64,000 bases of DNA from JAFECT01 sp035551675 (GTDB lineage: Bacteria > Pseudomonadota > Alphaproteobacteria > Caulobacterales > Caulobacteraceae): contig DASZMV010000082.1 in assembly GCA_035551675.1 (NCBI GenBank), positions 1-64,000 of the forward strand. The letters are read 5' to 3'. The notes beneath the pieces were generated by a model that worked only from the letters and a program-made list of their open reading frames with translations, had not been told where the DNA came from and did no database searches. Below, in pieces: positions 48,414 through 55,987 of this stretch (its first letter is position 1; every line of letters starts with the position of its first letter). Position numbers and translations under genes: made by a program.

Positions 48414-48424
48414 TTGCATCGCAA
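48414..48424. promoter_or_regulatory. TTGCATCGCAA palindrome upstream of the hydroxyacyl-CoA dehydrogenase
   Basis: TTGC-N3-GCAA lies 61 bases before the dehydrogenase ATG. It shares the core TGCAT(T/C)GCA with the site before etfB. A shared regulator is inferred; the flank is T/A where the other has C/G, so affinity may differ. Confidence 0.45.
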
Positions 48425-48484
48425 TAGGCTCCGTTCCCGGAGCTGTGCTAAGGGTTTGCCTCAGTCTTTCAGGGCTTGGTCTTC

Positions 48485-49363
48485 ATGGCGGAAATCAAGA
48501 TCGTCGGCATCGTCGGCGCCGGACAGATGGGGGCGGGGATCGCCCACGTCTGCGCGCTCGCCGGCTACGACGTGCTTCTGAACGACGTCAACGTTGATCA
48601 CATCGAGCACGGCCTCGACGCGGCGCGGAAGAGCCTCGCGCGTCAGGTTTCCAAGGGCATCATCGATCAGGCGGCGATGGACGCCGCGGTGGCGCGCATC
48701 AGGCCGGCCGCGACCTACGCGGACCTCGGCAACGCCGACCTGGTGATCGAGGCGGCGACCGAGGACGAGAGCGTCAAGAAAGCGATCTTCGCCGACCTGC
48801 ATCCGAGCCTGAAGCCGTCGGCGCTGCTGGCGTCCAACACCTCGTCGATTTCGATTACGCGTCTCGCCTCGGCCACCGACCGGCCGGGCAAGTTCATCGG
48901 GCTTCACTTCATGAACCCGGTGCCGGTGATGAAGCTGGTGGAGATCATCCGCGGCATCGCCACCGACACGGACACCTACGAGACCGCGGTCAACTTCGCC
49001 CGCTCGCTCGGCAAGATCACCGCCAATGCCGAGGATTTCCCCGCCTTCATCGTCAACCGCATCCTGGTTCCGATGATCAACGAGGCGATCTACACCTTGT
49101 ACGAAGGCGTCGGCACGGTCGAAGCCATCGACACGGCGATGAAGCTGGGCGCCAACCATCCGATGGGCCCGCTCGAACTCGGCGACTTCATCGGTCTCGA
49201 CACGGTCCTGGCGATCATGAACGTCCTCTACGAGGGTCTGTCGGATTCGAAGTACCGGCCCTGTCCGCTCCTGGTGAAATACGTCGAGGCCGGCTGGCTC
49301 GGGCGAAAGAGCGGGCGCGGGTTCTACGACTACAGCGGCGAAAAGCCGGTGCCCACGCGGTGA
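48485..49363 (+). CDS. 3-hydroxybutyryl-CoA dehydrogenase
   Basis: An NAD-dependent L-3-hydroxyacyl-CoA dehydrogenase of the short monofunctional type (292 aa). The Rossmann motif G-A-G-Q-M-G-A-G is at about residues 10-17, and the family motif H-F-M-N-P-V-P-V-M is near residue 140, with catalytic His and downstream Asn (N at about 190) expected. I use the ATG at 48485. It follows etfBA and is preceded by a PhaR-like palindrome; a role in butyrate, PHB or fatty-acid oxidation is inferred. Confidence 0.94.
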   Translation: MAEIKIVGIVGAGQMGAGIAHVCALAGYDVLLNDVNVDHIEHGLDAARKSLARQVSKGIIDQAAMDAAVARIRPAATYADLGNADLVIEAATEDESVKKAIFADLHPSLKPSALLASNTSSISITRLASATDRPGKFIGLHFMNPVPVMKLVEIIRGIATDTDTYETAVNFARSLGKITANAEDFPAFIVNRILVPMINEAIYTLYEGVGTVEAIDTAMKLGANHPMGPLELGDFIGLDTVLAIMNVLYEGLSDSKYRPCPLLVKYVEAGWLGRKSGRGFYDYSGEKPVPTR

Positions 49364-49385
49364 CGTTGCACAGGATGATCGGCGC

Positions 49386-50045
49386 ATGATCAAGGCCTGG
49401 GCCACCGGCAAGGTCGACTGGCGCGGACCCGCTTCGCTGTGGGTCGCGCTGGCTTGGCTGCTGGCGGTGCTCTGGCCGCCGCTGCCGCTGACGCTGATCT
49501 TCTGGCCTTCGAACAACACCGGCCTGATGACCATCAAGGACCCGCGCGCCGTCGCCCTGATCCTGGGCGCGGTCAGTGTGACCGTCACCCTGATGATGAT
49601 CGACCGCGAGCGGAAGCGGGACGGGACGCCGCGCACGCGGCTCGGCGTGCTGATGCGCTTCATCGGCTACGGCTTCGTGTTCACCGTCATCGCGGTCGCC
49701 GCACTCGCCATCGTGCTGGCCCTCATGGAAGCCTTCTCGTATGGCGACCTGTTCCGCCGCATGGGCGAGGCCAAGGCCACCATGTGGGTCGCGCTGGTGA
49801 TGATGCCGCTGATCCTGCTTGCAGGCGTCAGCTACACGGTCTGGTCCGGCGTGGTGACGAGCCTGATCGCGTTCGGACCCAGGCCCGCCAGCGTGCGGCC
49901 GCGCCACTTCCTGATGGAGCAGCCCGAGATCGCGGCGTCGCCCGTCGTGACCTACAGCGCAAGGCCGGTCGAACCGGAGCCCGCGCCGCCGCCGCCGCAT
50001 CCGGAAACCGATGTCGAGGCGGCGCTGCGGCCTGAAATCGACTAG
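49386..50045 (+). CDS. Four-helix membrane protein of unknown function
   Basis: A 219-residue protein with hydrophobic segments at about 18-45 (two, separated by P-P-L-P), 52-72, 97-120 and 135-160, and a Pro/Glu-rich cytoplasmic tail (about 185-219). The arginine-rich loop M-I-D-R-E-R-K-R-D-G after the second or third helix suggests an inside-positive turn. I do not recognise a family. It follows the dehydrogenase by 22 bases and may be co-transcribed with it. The 3' end overlaps the start of a palindromic element. Confidence 0.6.
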   Translation: MIKAWATGKVDWRGPASLWVALAWLLAVLWPPLPLTLIFWPSNNTGLMTIKDPRAVALILGAVSVTVTLMMIDRERKRDGTPRTRLGVLMRFIGYGFVFTVIAVAALAIVLALMEAFSYGDLFRRMGEAKATMWVALVMMPLILLAGVSYTVWSGVVTSLIAFGPRPASVRPRHFLMEQPEIAASPVVTYSARPVEPEPAPPPPHPETDVEAALRPEID

Positions 50046-50142
50046 AGCGCCGTTCGCTCTGATTGAATCAGACCGGCGCTCTAGATTGTTGCTTTGTGGC
50101 GGTTTCTGACGGCGAACCGGTTTCCACTTCGCCGGAAACCGC
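50042..50142. repeat. Two-hairpin palindromic element in a convergent junction
   Basis: First hairpin: CTAGAGCGCCG (50042-50052) with CGGCGCTCTAG (50074-50084), enclosing the palindrome TCTGATT-G-AATCAGA (50058-50072). Second: GCGGTTTC plus CGGCGAA (50099-50116) with TTCGCCG plus GAAACCGC (50128-50142). The sequence style (CTCTAG ends, GATTGAATC, AAACCGGTTT) is that of REP-like palindromes dispersed in Caulobacterales and Rhizobiales. It fills the gap between the four-helix protein and tlpA and touches both stop codons. Confidence 0.88.
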
Positions 50143-50143
50143 T

Positions 50144-50788
50144 CTAGCGTTCTTTCAACAGCGCGTCGAAGAACGCGTCGGCGTCCGGGGAATCCCACGC
50201 CGACGGACCGATCAGGCGCGCCACTTCGCGGCCCTGACGATCGTAGATCACCGTCGCCGGCAGGATGCGCACGCCCATGCTGAACGGCAGGGCAAGCACG
50301 CTCGGATCGTGGAACAACGAGAGCGGATCGTGCACGCCGATGAAACTCTTCGCGTCGTCGATGGCGTTGTCGCGATCCTCGCTCAGCGGCACCACCACCA
50401 CGTCGTTCGGATAGCGGCGCTGCAGAGCGGCGAGAGTCGGCATTTCGGTGCGGCAGGGCGCGCACCAAGTCGCCCAGAAGTTCACCACCACCACCTTGCC
50501 GCGGAACGTGGCCAGGGAGACCGGCTTGCCGTCCGCGTCGTTGAAGGCGATGGCGCCCGCGGCCTTGGGGTGGGCCCAGGTATTCAGCTTGGCCAGGGAG
50601 CCCTTCGCGTAGCGGCCCAGCGGCCCGGCGTGCTCGATGCCGGGGACGGCCGCCTCCTGACTGGTGTTGTGGGTCCTAACGTATAAAACCCCAAGCACGG
50701 CGGCGATCACCACGGCCAGAACGACGGCGCCGAGGATGATTTTCCCCCGCCGATCGCTCTTCTCCGCCGTGTCCGAGACTTCGCTCAT
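50144..50788 (-). CDS. TlpA-family thiol:disulfide oxidoreductase
   Basis: An N-terminal membrane anchor (residues 15-35) precedes a periplasmic thioredoxin fold with W-A-T-W-C-A-P-C-R-T-E-M-P near residue 110 (active C-A-P-C) and the cis-Pro region near 175. TlpA-like proteins reduce disulfides for cytochrome c or copper-site maturation. Length 214 aa is normal. It is divergent from argH. No cytochrome maturation gene lies nearby, so the partner is unknown. Confidence 0.9.
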   Translation of the reverse strand: MSEVSDTAEKSDRRGKIILGAVVLAVVIAAVLGVLYVRTHNTSQEAAVPGIEHAGPLGRYAKGSLAKLNTWAHPKAAGAIAFNDADGKPVSLATFRGKVVVVNFWATWCAPCRTEMPTLAALQRRYPNDVVVVPLSEDRDNAIDDAKSFIGVHDPLSLFHDPSVLALPFSMGVRILPATVIYDRQGREVARLIGPSAWDSPDADAFFDALLKER

Positions 50789-50858
50789 GAACGACCGCTC
50801 CGACCTCTCTCCCGATCCCGAGCCAAACCCAGCGGGACATTCCCAGGAGGGTCAGGCC

Positions 50859-52226
50859 ATGTGGGGCGGCCGCTTCTCCACCGAACCGGCCGAACTGATG
50901 AAGGCGATCAACGTCTCCATCGACGTGGACCGCCGCCTGTGGGCGCAGGACCTCGCCGGATCGCGAGCCCATGCGGCCATGCTGGCTGCGCGACAAATCA
51001 TATCAAGCGAGGACGAAGGTCAAATCCAACATGGGTTAGAACGCGTCGAAGCCGAGATTTTGTCAGGGAAATTCCCCTTCCGGGCGGACCTGGAAGACAT
51101 CCACATGAACGTGGAGGCCCGACTGAAGGCGCTGATCGGCGAGCCGGCCGACCGGCTGCACACCGCCCGGTCGCGCAACGACCAGGTGGCCACCGACTTC
51201 CGCCTCTGGGTCCGGGACGCCTGCGACGGGGCCCGGGCCGCGATTGAGGCGCTGCAAAGGGCGCTCCTGGCCAAGGCCGAGGCCGAGGCCGACACCCTGA
51301 TGCCTGGTTTCACCCATCTGCAGATCGCCCAGCCGGTGACCTTCGGGCACCATCTGATGGCCTATGTGGAGATGCTGGGTCGCGACGCGGACCGCTTCGC
51401 CGACGCCCGCAGGCGGATGAACGAGAGCCCCCTGGGCTCGGCTGCCCTCGCCGGATCCCCCTTCCCCATCGACCGCGAGATGACCGCCAGGGCGCTCGGA
51501 TTCGACCGGCCGATGGCCAATTCCATGGACGGGGTCTCGGCGCGGGATTTCGCGCTGGAGGCCTTGTCGGCGGCCGCGATCTGCGCCGGGCACCTGTCGC
51601 GACTGGCGGAAGAAATCGTGCTCTGGACCTCGCCCGCCTTCGGCTTCGTCAGCCTGTCGGACGCCTTCACCACCGGCTCCTCGATCATGCCGCAGAAGCG
51701 CAATCCCGACGCGGCCGAGCTTGTCCGCGCCAAGAGCGGCCGGATCATGGGGGCGCTGACCACGTTATCGATGGTGATGAAAGGTCTGCCCCTCGCCTAT
51801 TCAAAGGACATGCAGGAGGACAAGGCGCCGGTCTTCGAGGCCTTCGACGCGCTGGACCTCTCGCTGAAGGCCATGGCCGGCATGGCAGCCGACCTGACGC
51901 CCAATCGCGATCGCATGGCCGAGCTGGCCGGCGCGGGCTTCTCCACCGCCACCGATCTGGCCGACTGGTTGGTGCGGGCATTGGGCATGCCCTTCCGTGA
52001 GGCGCACCACGTCACCGGCGCCGCAGTGAAGCGGGCCGAAATCCTGGGTGTGGGTCTCGAGCAACTTCCGCTCGCCGAACTGCAGAAGCTTGAACCGCGT
52101 GTCACGGAAGCGATCTATAGTGTGCTTTCGCCCGCGGCCTCCTGCGCCAGCCGGACGAGCTACGGGGGGACCGCGCCCTCCCAGGTCCGACTTCAGATCG
52201 CGCGTTGGAAGGAGCGTCTGCCATGA
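50859..52226 (+). CDS. argH: Argininosuccinate lyase
   Basis: ArgH splits argininosuccinate into arginine and fumarate. The standard start M-W-G-G-R-F at 50859 has a perfect AGGAGG eight bases upstream; a longer frame from 50787 is rejected on this basis. The family signature G-S-S-I-M-P-Q-K-R-N-P-D, containing the catalytic Ser, is near residue 275, and H-x2-R-S-R-N-D-Q near 107 is conserved. Length 455 aa is usual. The stop overlaps the ATG of the downstream lipoprotein (ATGA). Confidence 0.97.
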   Translation: MWGGRFSTEPAELMKAINVSIDVDRRLWAQDLAGSRAHAAMLAARQIISSEDEGQIQHGLERVEAEILSGKFPFRADLEDIHMNVEARLKALIGEPADRLHTARSRNDQVATDFRLWVRDACDGARAAIEALQRALLAKAEAEADTLMPGFTHLQIAQPVTFGHHLMAYVEMLGRDADRFADARRRMNESPLGSAALAGSPFPIDREMTARALGFDRPMANSMDGVSARDFALEALSAAAICAGHLSRLAEEIVLWTSPAFGFVSLSDAFTTGSSIMPQKRNPDAAELVRAKSGRIMGALTTLSMVMKGLPLAYSKDMQEDKAPVFEAFDALDLSLKAMAGMAADLTPNRDRMAELAGAGFSTATDLADWLVRALGMPFREAHHVTGAAVKRAEILGVGLEQLPLAELQKLEPRVTEAIYSVLSPAASCASRTSYGGTAPSQVRLQIARWKERLP

Positions 52227-52528
52227 CCCCCCGCCTCAACACCCGCTTCGTCCTGATCGTCGCGCTGGTCGCCGCCACCGGTCTCGGCGTTTCCGCCTGC
52301 GGCAAGCGCGGCACGCTGGATCGTCCGCCGCCCATGTGGGGTCATCACAAGGACAAGACCGGCGCCGACGCCGGCGCGCAGCGCACCACGCCGGAACGCA
52401 AGGGCGATCCAACCGCCCTGTCGCCGGACGCGAACAACCGCACCATCGCCCAGGACCCGATGGACGGCGTGCCGCAGGGCCCCACCTCCGGCCCGGGCAA
52501 TCCGAGCAACCTCGTTCCGCACAACTGA
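52223..52528 (+). CDS. LptM/YifL-like small lipoprotein
   Basis: A 101-residue lipoprotein with lipobox L-G-V-S-A-C at about residues 21-26, followed by G-K-R-G-T-L-D-R-P-P-P. The C-G-x-x-G-x-L-x-x-P-P motif is that of YifL/LptM, the short lipoprotein that assists maturation of the LPS translocon LptD. The gene lies between argH and lysA (yifL lies next to dapF in E. coli), a conserved place. The tail is longer and more charged than in E. coli. Start ATG with AAGGAG upstream, overlapping the argH stop. Confidence 0.8.
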   Translation: MTPRLNTRFVLIVALVAATGLGVSACGKRGTLDRPPPMWGHHKDKTGADAGAQRTTPERKGDPTALSPDANNRTIAQDPMDGVPQGPTSGPGNPSNLVPHN

Positions 52529-52543
52529 GGCGGCGAGTTTCGA

Positions 52544-53824
52544 GTGAATCACTTCGAGGTTCGCGACGGCGAACTCTGCTGCGAAGACGTGAAGCTGTCC
52601 GACATCGCGCGCGAGGTCGGAACGCCGGTCTATGTCTATTCGACCGCGACTCTGGAGCGGCATCTCAGCGTGTTTCGCGAGGCGCTCGCGGATGAGGCGA
52701 CGGCGCTCGGCGCGCCGTTGGTCGCCTATGCGGTGAAGGCCAACGCCAACCTGGCGGTGCTGTCCACGCTGGCGCGGCAGGGCGCGGGCGCCGATACGGT
52801 GTCCGAGGGCGAGATCCGCAAGGCCATGGCCGCCGGAATCCCTGCCGACCGCATCGTCTTCTCCGGCGTCGGCAAGCTCGAACGTGAGATCGCCTTCGCC
52901 CTGGAAGTCGGCGTTTTTCAGATCAACGTCGAGGCTGCGCCCGAACTCGATCGGATCGAAGCCATCGCTGCGGCGCGCGGTTTTTGCGCGCCGGTCGCCT
53001 TCCGCGTGAACCCGGGCGTCGGCGCGGGGGGCCACGCCAAGATCACCACCGGAGGGATCACCGACAAGTTCGGCGTGACGGCAGACGAAGCGCTGGACCT
53101 CTACGCGCGCGCCGCCAATTCGCGTCACCTTAAAGCGCGCGGCCTCGCCTGCCACATCGGCAGCCAGATCACCGACCTGGACGCGCCGCGCGCGGCCTTC
53201 ACCGTGATGAAGTCCCTGGTCGAGCGCTTGCGCGCCGACGGCTTCGAGGTATCGACTCTCGATCTCGGCGGCGGCCTGGGCGTTCCCTATTTCAACCAGT
53301 CCGAGCCGCCGTCGCCGCAAGCCTTTGCCCGCGCCGCGGCCGAGACCGCCGGCCGCCTGGACCTGCAGTACATCTTCGAGCCGGGGCGGATGATCGTGGC
53401 CAACGCGGGCGTTCTCGTCTCGCGCGTGGTCCATGTGCACAAGCGTCCTGATCAGGGGCGGCGCTTCCTGGTGCTCGATGCGGCGATGAACGACCTGATG
53501 CGGCCGGCGCTCTACGACGCCTTCCATGATATCCGGCCCGTCCGCCCGCGCGCCGACGCGCGACGCCTGAACTACGACGTGGTGGGGCCTGTGTGCGAGA
53601 CCGGCGACACCTTCACCCGCGATCGCGAACTGCCTGAACTCGCCACCGGCGATCTCGTCGCCTTCATGTCGGCGGGGGCTTACGGCGCGGTGATGGCGAG
53701 CGAGTACAATTCACGACCGCTCGCGCCGGAGGTGTTGGTTCGCGACAGCCAGTGGCACGTCGTGCGACCCAGGCCCGGCTATCCCGAAATGTTCGAGCGG
53801 GAATCCCAGGCGCCCTGGTTGTGA
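52544..53824 (+). CDS. lysA: Diaminopimelate decarboxylase
   Basis: LysA decarboxylates meso-diaminopimelate to lysine, the last step of lysine synthesis. A fold-type III PLP enzyme: the PLP lysine is in Y-A-V-K-A-N near residue 64, the phosphate-binding G-G-G-L-G is near 242, and E-P-G-R near 280 contacts substrate. The catalytic Cys-containing block C-E-T-G-D near 351 is present. Length 426 aa fits. The start is GTG at 52544, 15 bases after the lipoprotein stop. Confidence 0.97.
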   Translation: MNHFEVRDGELCCEDVKLSDIAREVGTPVYVYSTATLERHLSVFREALADEATALGAPLVAYAVKANANLAVLSTLARQGAGADTVSEGEIRKAMAAGIPADRIVFSGVGKLEREIAFALEVGVFQINVEAAPELDRIEAIAAARGFCAPVAFRVNPGVGAGGHAKITTGGITDKFGVTADEALDLYARAANSRHLKARGLACHIGSQITDLDAPRAAFTVMKSLVERLRADGFEVSTLDLGGGLGVPYFNQSEPPSPQAFARAAAETAGRLDLQYIFEPGRMIVANAGVLVSRVVHVHKRPDQGRRFLVLDAAMNDLMRPALYDAFHDIRPVRPRADARRLNYDVVGPVCETGDTFTRDRELPELATGDLVAFMSAGAYGAVMASEYNSRPLAPEVLVRDSQWHVVRPRPGYPEMFERESQAPWL

Positions 53825-53825
53825 C

Positions 53826-54452
53826 ATGTCAGACGCACTCGACACCGCCTCGCGCCGCCGGCTGAACCGCGCCCTTCGCGCCGGCTGGCGGGTGATGCTG
53901 TGGGAGCGTGCGGCGGTCGTCTGGGCGCCGTTTCTGATCGCCACCTTCGCGCTGATCGCGGCGGCCTGTTGGGGCGCGTTCACGCCGCTTACGACCCGCG
54001 CGCAGCTCGGCGTGCTGGGCGCCGCCTTTCTCATCGCCTTGGTGTTTGCGGTCCACGGCGGTCTGAAGATCCGCCTTCCGAAGCGGACAGAGACCACACG
54101 TCGCGTCGAACGGGATTCCGGTTTCGAGCACGCGCCGGTCAGTCTGTTGGCCGACCGGCCGGCGGTCGGCGACCACGCCCTCTGGGCCCTGCAGGTGAAA
54201 CGCGCCGCCGAGGCCGTGCGGACCCTGCGCGTCGGCCCCGCCCGCGCGGGCCTTGCCGCCGCCGATCCGTTCGCCTTGCGCTATGCCTTGCTCGTCGTCG
54301 CCGCGCTCGCGGTGTGGGCGCGCGGGCCGGACACGGTGCGTACGGCGCTGCTCGACTTCCGTCCGACGGCGATAGCGGTCGCACTCGGACATCGCGTTGC
54401 GGACGCTTCGCAGATCGCGGTGAAAACTTGGGTTACGCGTCCAAGGCGCTGA
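53826..54452 (+). pseudogene. Truncated DUF4175 protein (N-terminal quarter only)
   Basis: The 208-residue product begins right after lysA (one base between stop and ATG). Its N-terminal region with two membrane helices (about 33-50 and 60-75), the D-S-G-F-E-H-A-P-V-S block and a further helix near 150 match the start of the DUF4175/TIGR02302 family, whose members usually run to about 800-900 residues and follow lysA in this class. The frame ends at I-A-V-K-T-W-V-T-R-P-R-R, where full-length relatives continue with W-V-T-P-P-x-Y-T-G. No continuation is visible in other frames before the cold-shock gene, so most of the gene seems deleted. It might still make a short membrane protein. Confidence 0.65.
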
Positions 54453-54520
54453 CGCCTAGACGGTTCGCATGGGACGGCGATTCGCTCGCCGAGCCCCCTT
54501 TTGCCGCTAGGGGGACTTGA

Positions 54521-54541
54521 ACGGTCCGCATCGCGGACCGT
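54521..54541. terminator. Perfect hairpin between the truncated DUF4175 gene and the cold-shock gene
   Basis: ACGGTCCGC and GCGGACCGT form a 9-bp stem with an ATC loop. It lies about 70 bases after the truncated gene and 46 bases beyond the convergent cold-shock gene. A second, weaker hairpin (CCCCC/GGGGG) precedes it at about 54494-54515. T-tracts are short, so termination strength is uncertain. Confidence 0.55.
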
Positions 54542-54586
54542 CCATTCCGTTGGCTGCAGCCCGCCTGAAGGCAGGCCGCATTCAGC

Positions 54587-54796
54587 TTAGGCCGCCTGGA
54601 GGCCGGACGCCGACATCTTGCCGCTGCGCTGGTCGCGCTCGAGCTCGAAGTTCAGCTTTTGGCCTTCCTGGAGCGACGTCATCCCGGCGCGCTCGACGGC
54701 CGAGATGTGGACGAAAACGTCCGCGCCGCCGTCATCGGGCTGAATGAAGCCGAAGCCTTTTTGGCCGTTGAACCATTTCACAGTACCGGTCGCCAT
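54587..54796 (-). CDS. Cold-shock domain protein (CspA family)
   Basis: A 69-residue OB-fold RNA chaperone starting M-A-T-G-T-V-K-W-F-N, with RNP1 K-G-F-G-F-I at about 15-20 and RNP2 V-F-V-H-I-S at about 28-33. The ATG at 54796 follows AAGGGAAAA. The longer frame to 54970 lacks gene-like content and is rejected. A long untranslated leader, common for csp genes, is likely in the 359 bases upstream. It could serve growth, cold or stationary-phase regulation. Confidence 0.96.
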   Translation of the reverse strand: MATGTVKWFNGQKGFGFIQPDDGGADVFVHISAVERAGMTSLQEGQKLNFELERDQRSGKMSASGLQAA

Positions 54797-55155
54797 AGTT
54801 TTCCCTTTCGAGGAACGGGTTTTCGCGCCCAGAAAACAGGCGGCGAAATCAAATTTTCGGAGGGGTCGAGTGGCTATACCGAAAGGGAATCGTTGATTTC
54901 CTGCGGATGAGTGCCGAGCCAAATCGAAATTCGATGGCGTGCATGTGGTCGTCATTTGACAAAATATCAAGCGTTATTTCAGCGAGACCGTTCTTTTCGG
55001 CGGGAATGTGCTAGGAACGACCATCTGGGCGATCGTGACCTTGGCCGTTTCTTCGAACGATCGCACAACCCCCAAAGCCGTCTCGCATCGTCGCGCCTGG
55101 CATGCAGGACGCGCTTCAGGTGACGAAACGTCACCGCACAGTCGCGAGGCATTTT
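54797..55155. other. Divergent regulatory spacer of the cold-shock and small hypothetical genes
   Basis: These 359 bases carry no convincing gene. Part is AT-rich relative to the window (for example around 54940-54980, with TTTGACAAAATATCAAG), as expected for promoters. A perfect palindrome sits near the right end (listed separately). The leader of the cold-shock gene presumably starts here, but I could not fix a transcription start. Confidence 0.5.
55119..55135. promoter_or_regulatory. GGTGACG-AAA-CGTCACC palindrome upstream of a small gene
   Basis: A perfect 7-bp inverted repeat with a three-base centre, 20 bases before the ATG of the 84-aa hypothetical gene. The location suits an operator or a leader hairpin. 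No matching regulator is encoded next to it. Confidence 0.45.
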
Positions 55156-55410
55156 ATGAGTCCGAAACCCGTTCCACCGCCCCGCCCCGTCGCGGTCCGA
55201 TTTCGCGATCAGATCGAAAGCGCTGAAGCCGACGGCCGGACCCGCCCGGAGATGACGCTTCGGCTCACCCACGGCGACGCCAGCCTGTTGAAGCGTGACG
55301 GGAACGTCGCCCTGGCGGACATCAGTTTCATCGACGGTGTCATGCGTTACCTCGGCGTCAAGGTCGAGGCGGGCGGCGTGAAGGCGAGCGAGTTGGTCTT
55401 TTCAGACTGA
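55156..55410 (+). CDS. Small hypothetical soluble protein
   Basis: An ATG at 55156 with GAGG seven bases upstream gives 84 residues. The N-terminus is Pro-rich (S-P-K-P-V-P-P-P-R-P) and the rest is a compact, charged domain with no membrane segment, including R-F-R-D-Q-I-E-S-A and L-A-D-I-S-F-I-D-G-V-M-R-Y-L-G-V-K-V. I do not recognise a family. It has a palindrome directly upstream and is convergent with hpt. Confidence 0.55.
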   Translation: MSPKPVPPPRPVAVRFRDQIESAEADGRTRPEMTLRLTHGDASLLKRDGNVALADISFIDGVMRYLGVKVEAGGVKASELVFSD

Positions 55411-55447
55411 GGCGCGATGAGGTCGCAGGCTTGAGGGTCGGCGCCGT

Positions 55448-55987
55448 TCAGTCCAGGGCGGCGATGCCCGGGAAGCCCCGCAGCCTTCCCGCGGCGTCGA
55501 GGCCGTATCCGACCAGATAGCGCGCCGGCGCTTCCCAACCGACGAAGTCGGGCTCCAGCGCGCGTGCATGCGGCCAGGGCTTGCGCGCAAACACCGCGGT
55601 CAAGGTCGACGTCGCGCCAGCGAGCTTGACCATCTTCACCGCTTCGTGGAGCGACAGGCCGGAATCGAACACGTCGTCGACGATGAGCACCTTGCGTCCG
55701 CTCACCGGTCGCTGCAGCGCCGCGCGCACCTGCACGCGACCCGCGCTTTCCGTCTCGTCGCCGTAGGAAGCGAGCCACATCGCGTCGAAGGCCAGATGCT
55801 TGCCTCGCCGCGCCAGCGCGCGGGTGAGGTCGCTGGCGAACCACAAGCCGCCGGTCAGAAGACAGACTGCGACGCTTTCGTCATCGACGCGCGGCGCAAT
55901 CGCATCGGCCATCTGCTCGACGCGTCTTCGGATCTCGTCCTCGGAAAGCAAAAGGGTAAGGCGCCCAGAGTCAACCAACGGGCTCAA
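55448..55987 (-). CDS. hpt: Hypoxanthine-type phosphoribosyltransferase
   Basis: A type I PRTase for purine salvage. The PRPP-binding loop V-L-I-V-D-D-V-F-D-S-G-L-S-L is near residue 100, and an N-terminal L-L-T-G-G-L-W-F block near 42 holds the PPi loop. The C-terminus with W-E-A-P-A-R-Y-L-V-G-Y-G-L-D is typical of HPRTs. Length 179 aa fits. The start is TTG at 55987, overlapping the zinc-ribbon stop by four bases (TTGA). Confidence 0.9.
   Translation of the reverse strand: MSPLVDSGRLTLLLSEDEIRRRVEQMADAIAPRVDDESVAVCLLTGGLWFASDLTRALARRGKHLAFDAMWLASYGDETESAGRVQVRAALQRPVSGRKVLIVDDVFDSGLSLHEAVKMVKLAGATSTLTAVFARKPWPHARALEPDFVGWEAPARYLVGYGLDAAGRLRGFPGIAALD

Noticed and set aside
50664..50858. Longer N-terminus for argH, including a start sharing CATG with tlpA
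   Set aside because: The standard M-W-G-G-R-F start at 50859 has a perfect AGGAGG site; the extension is not seen in the family.
54797..54970. 58-residue extension of the cold-shock protein
   Set aside because: Cold-shock proteins begin M-A-T-G-T-V-K; the upstream frame is AT-rich untranslated leader.
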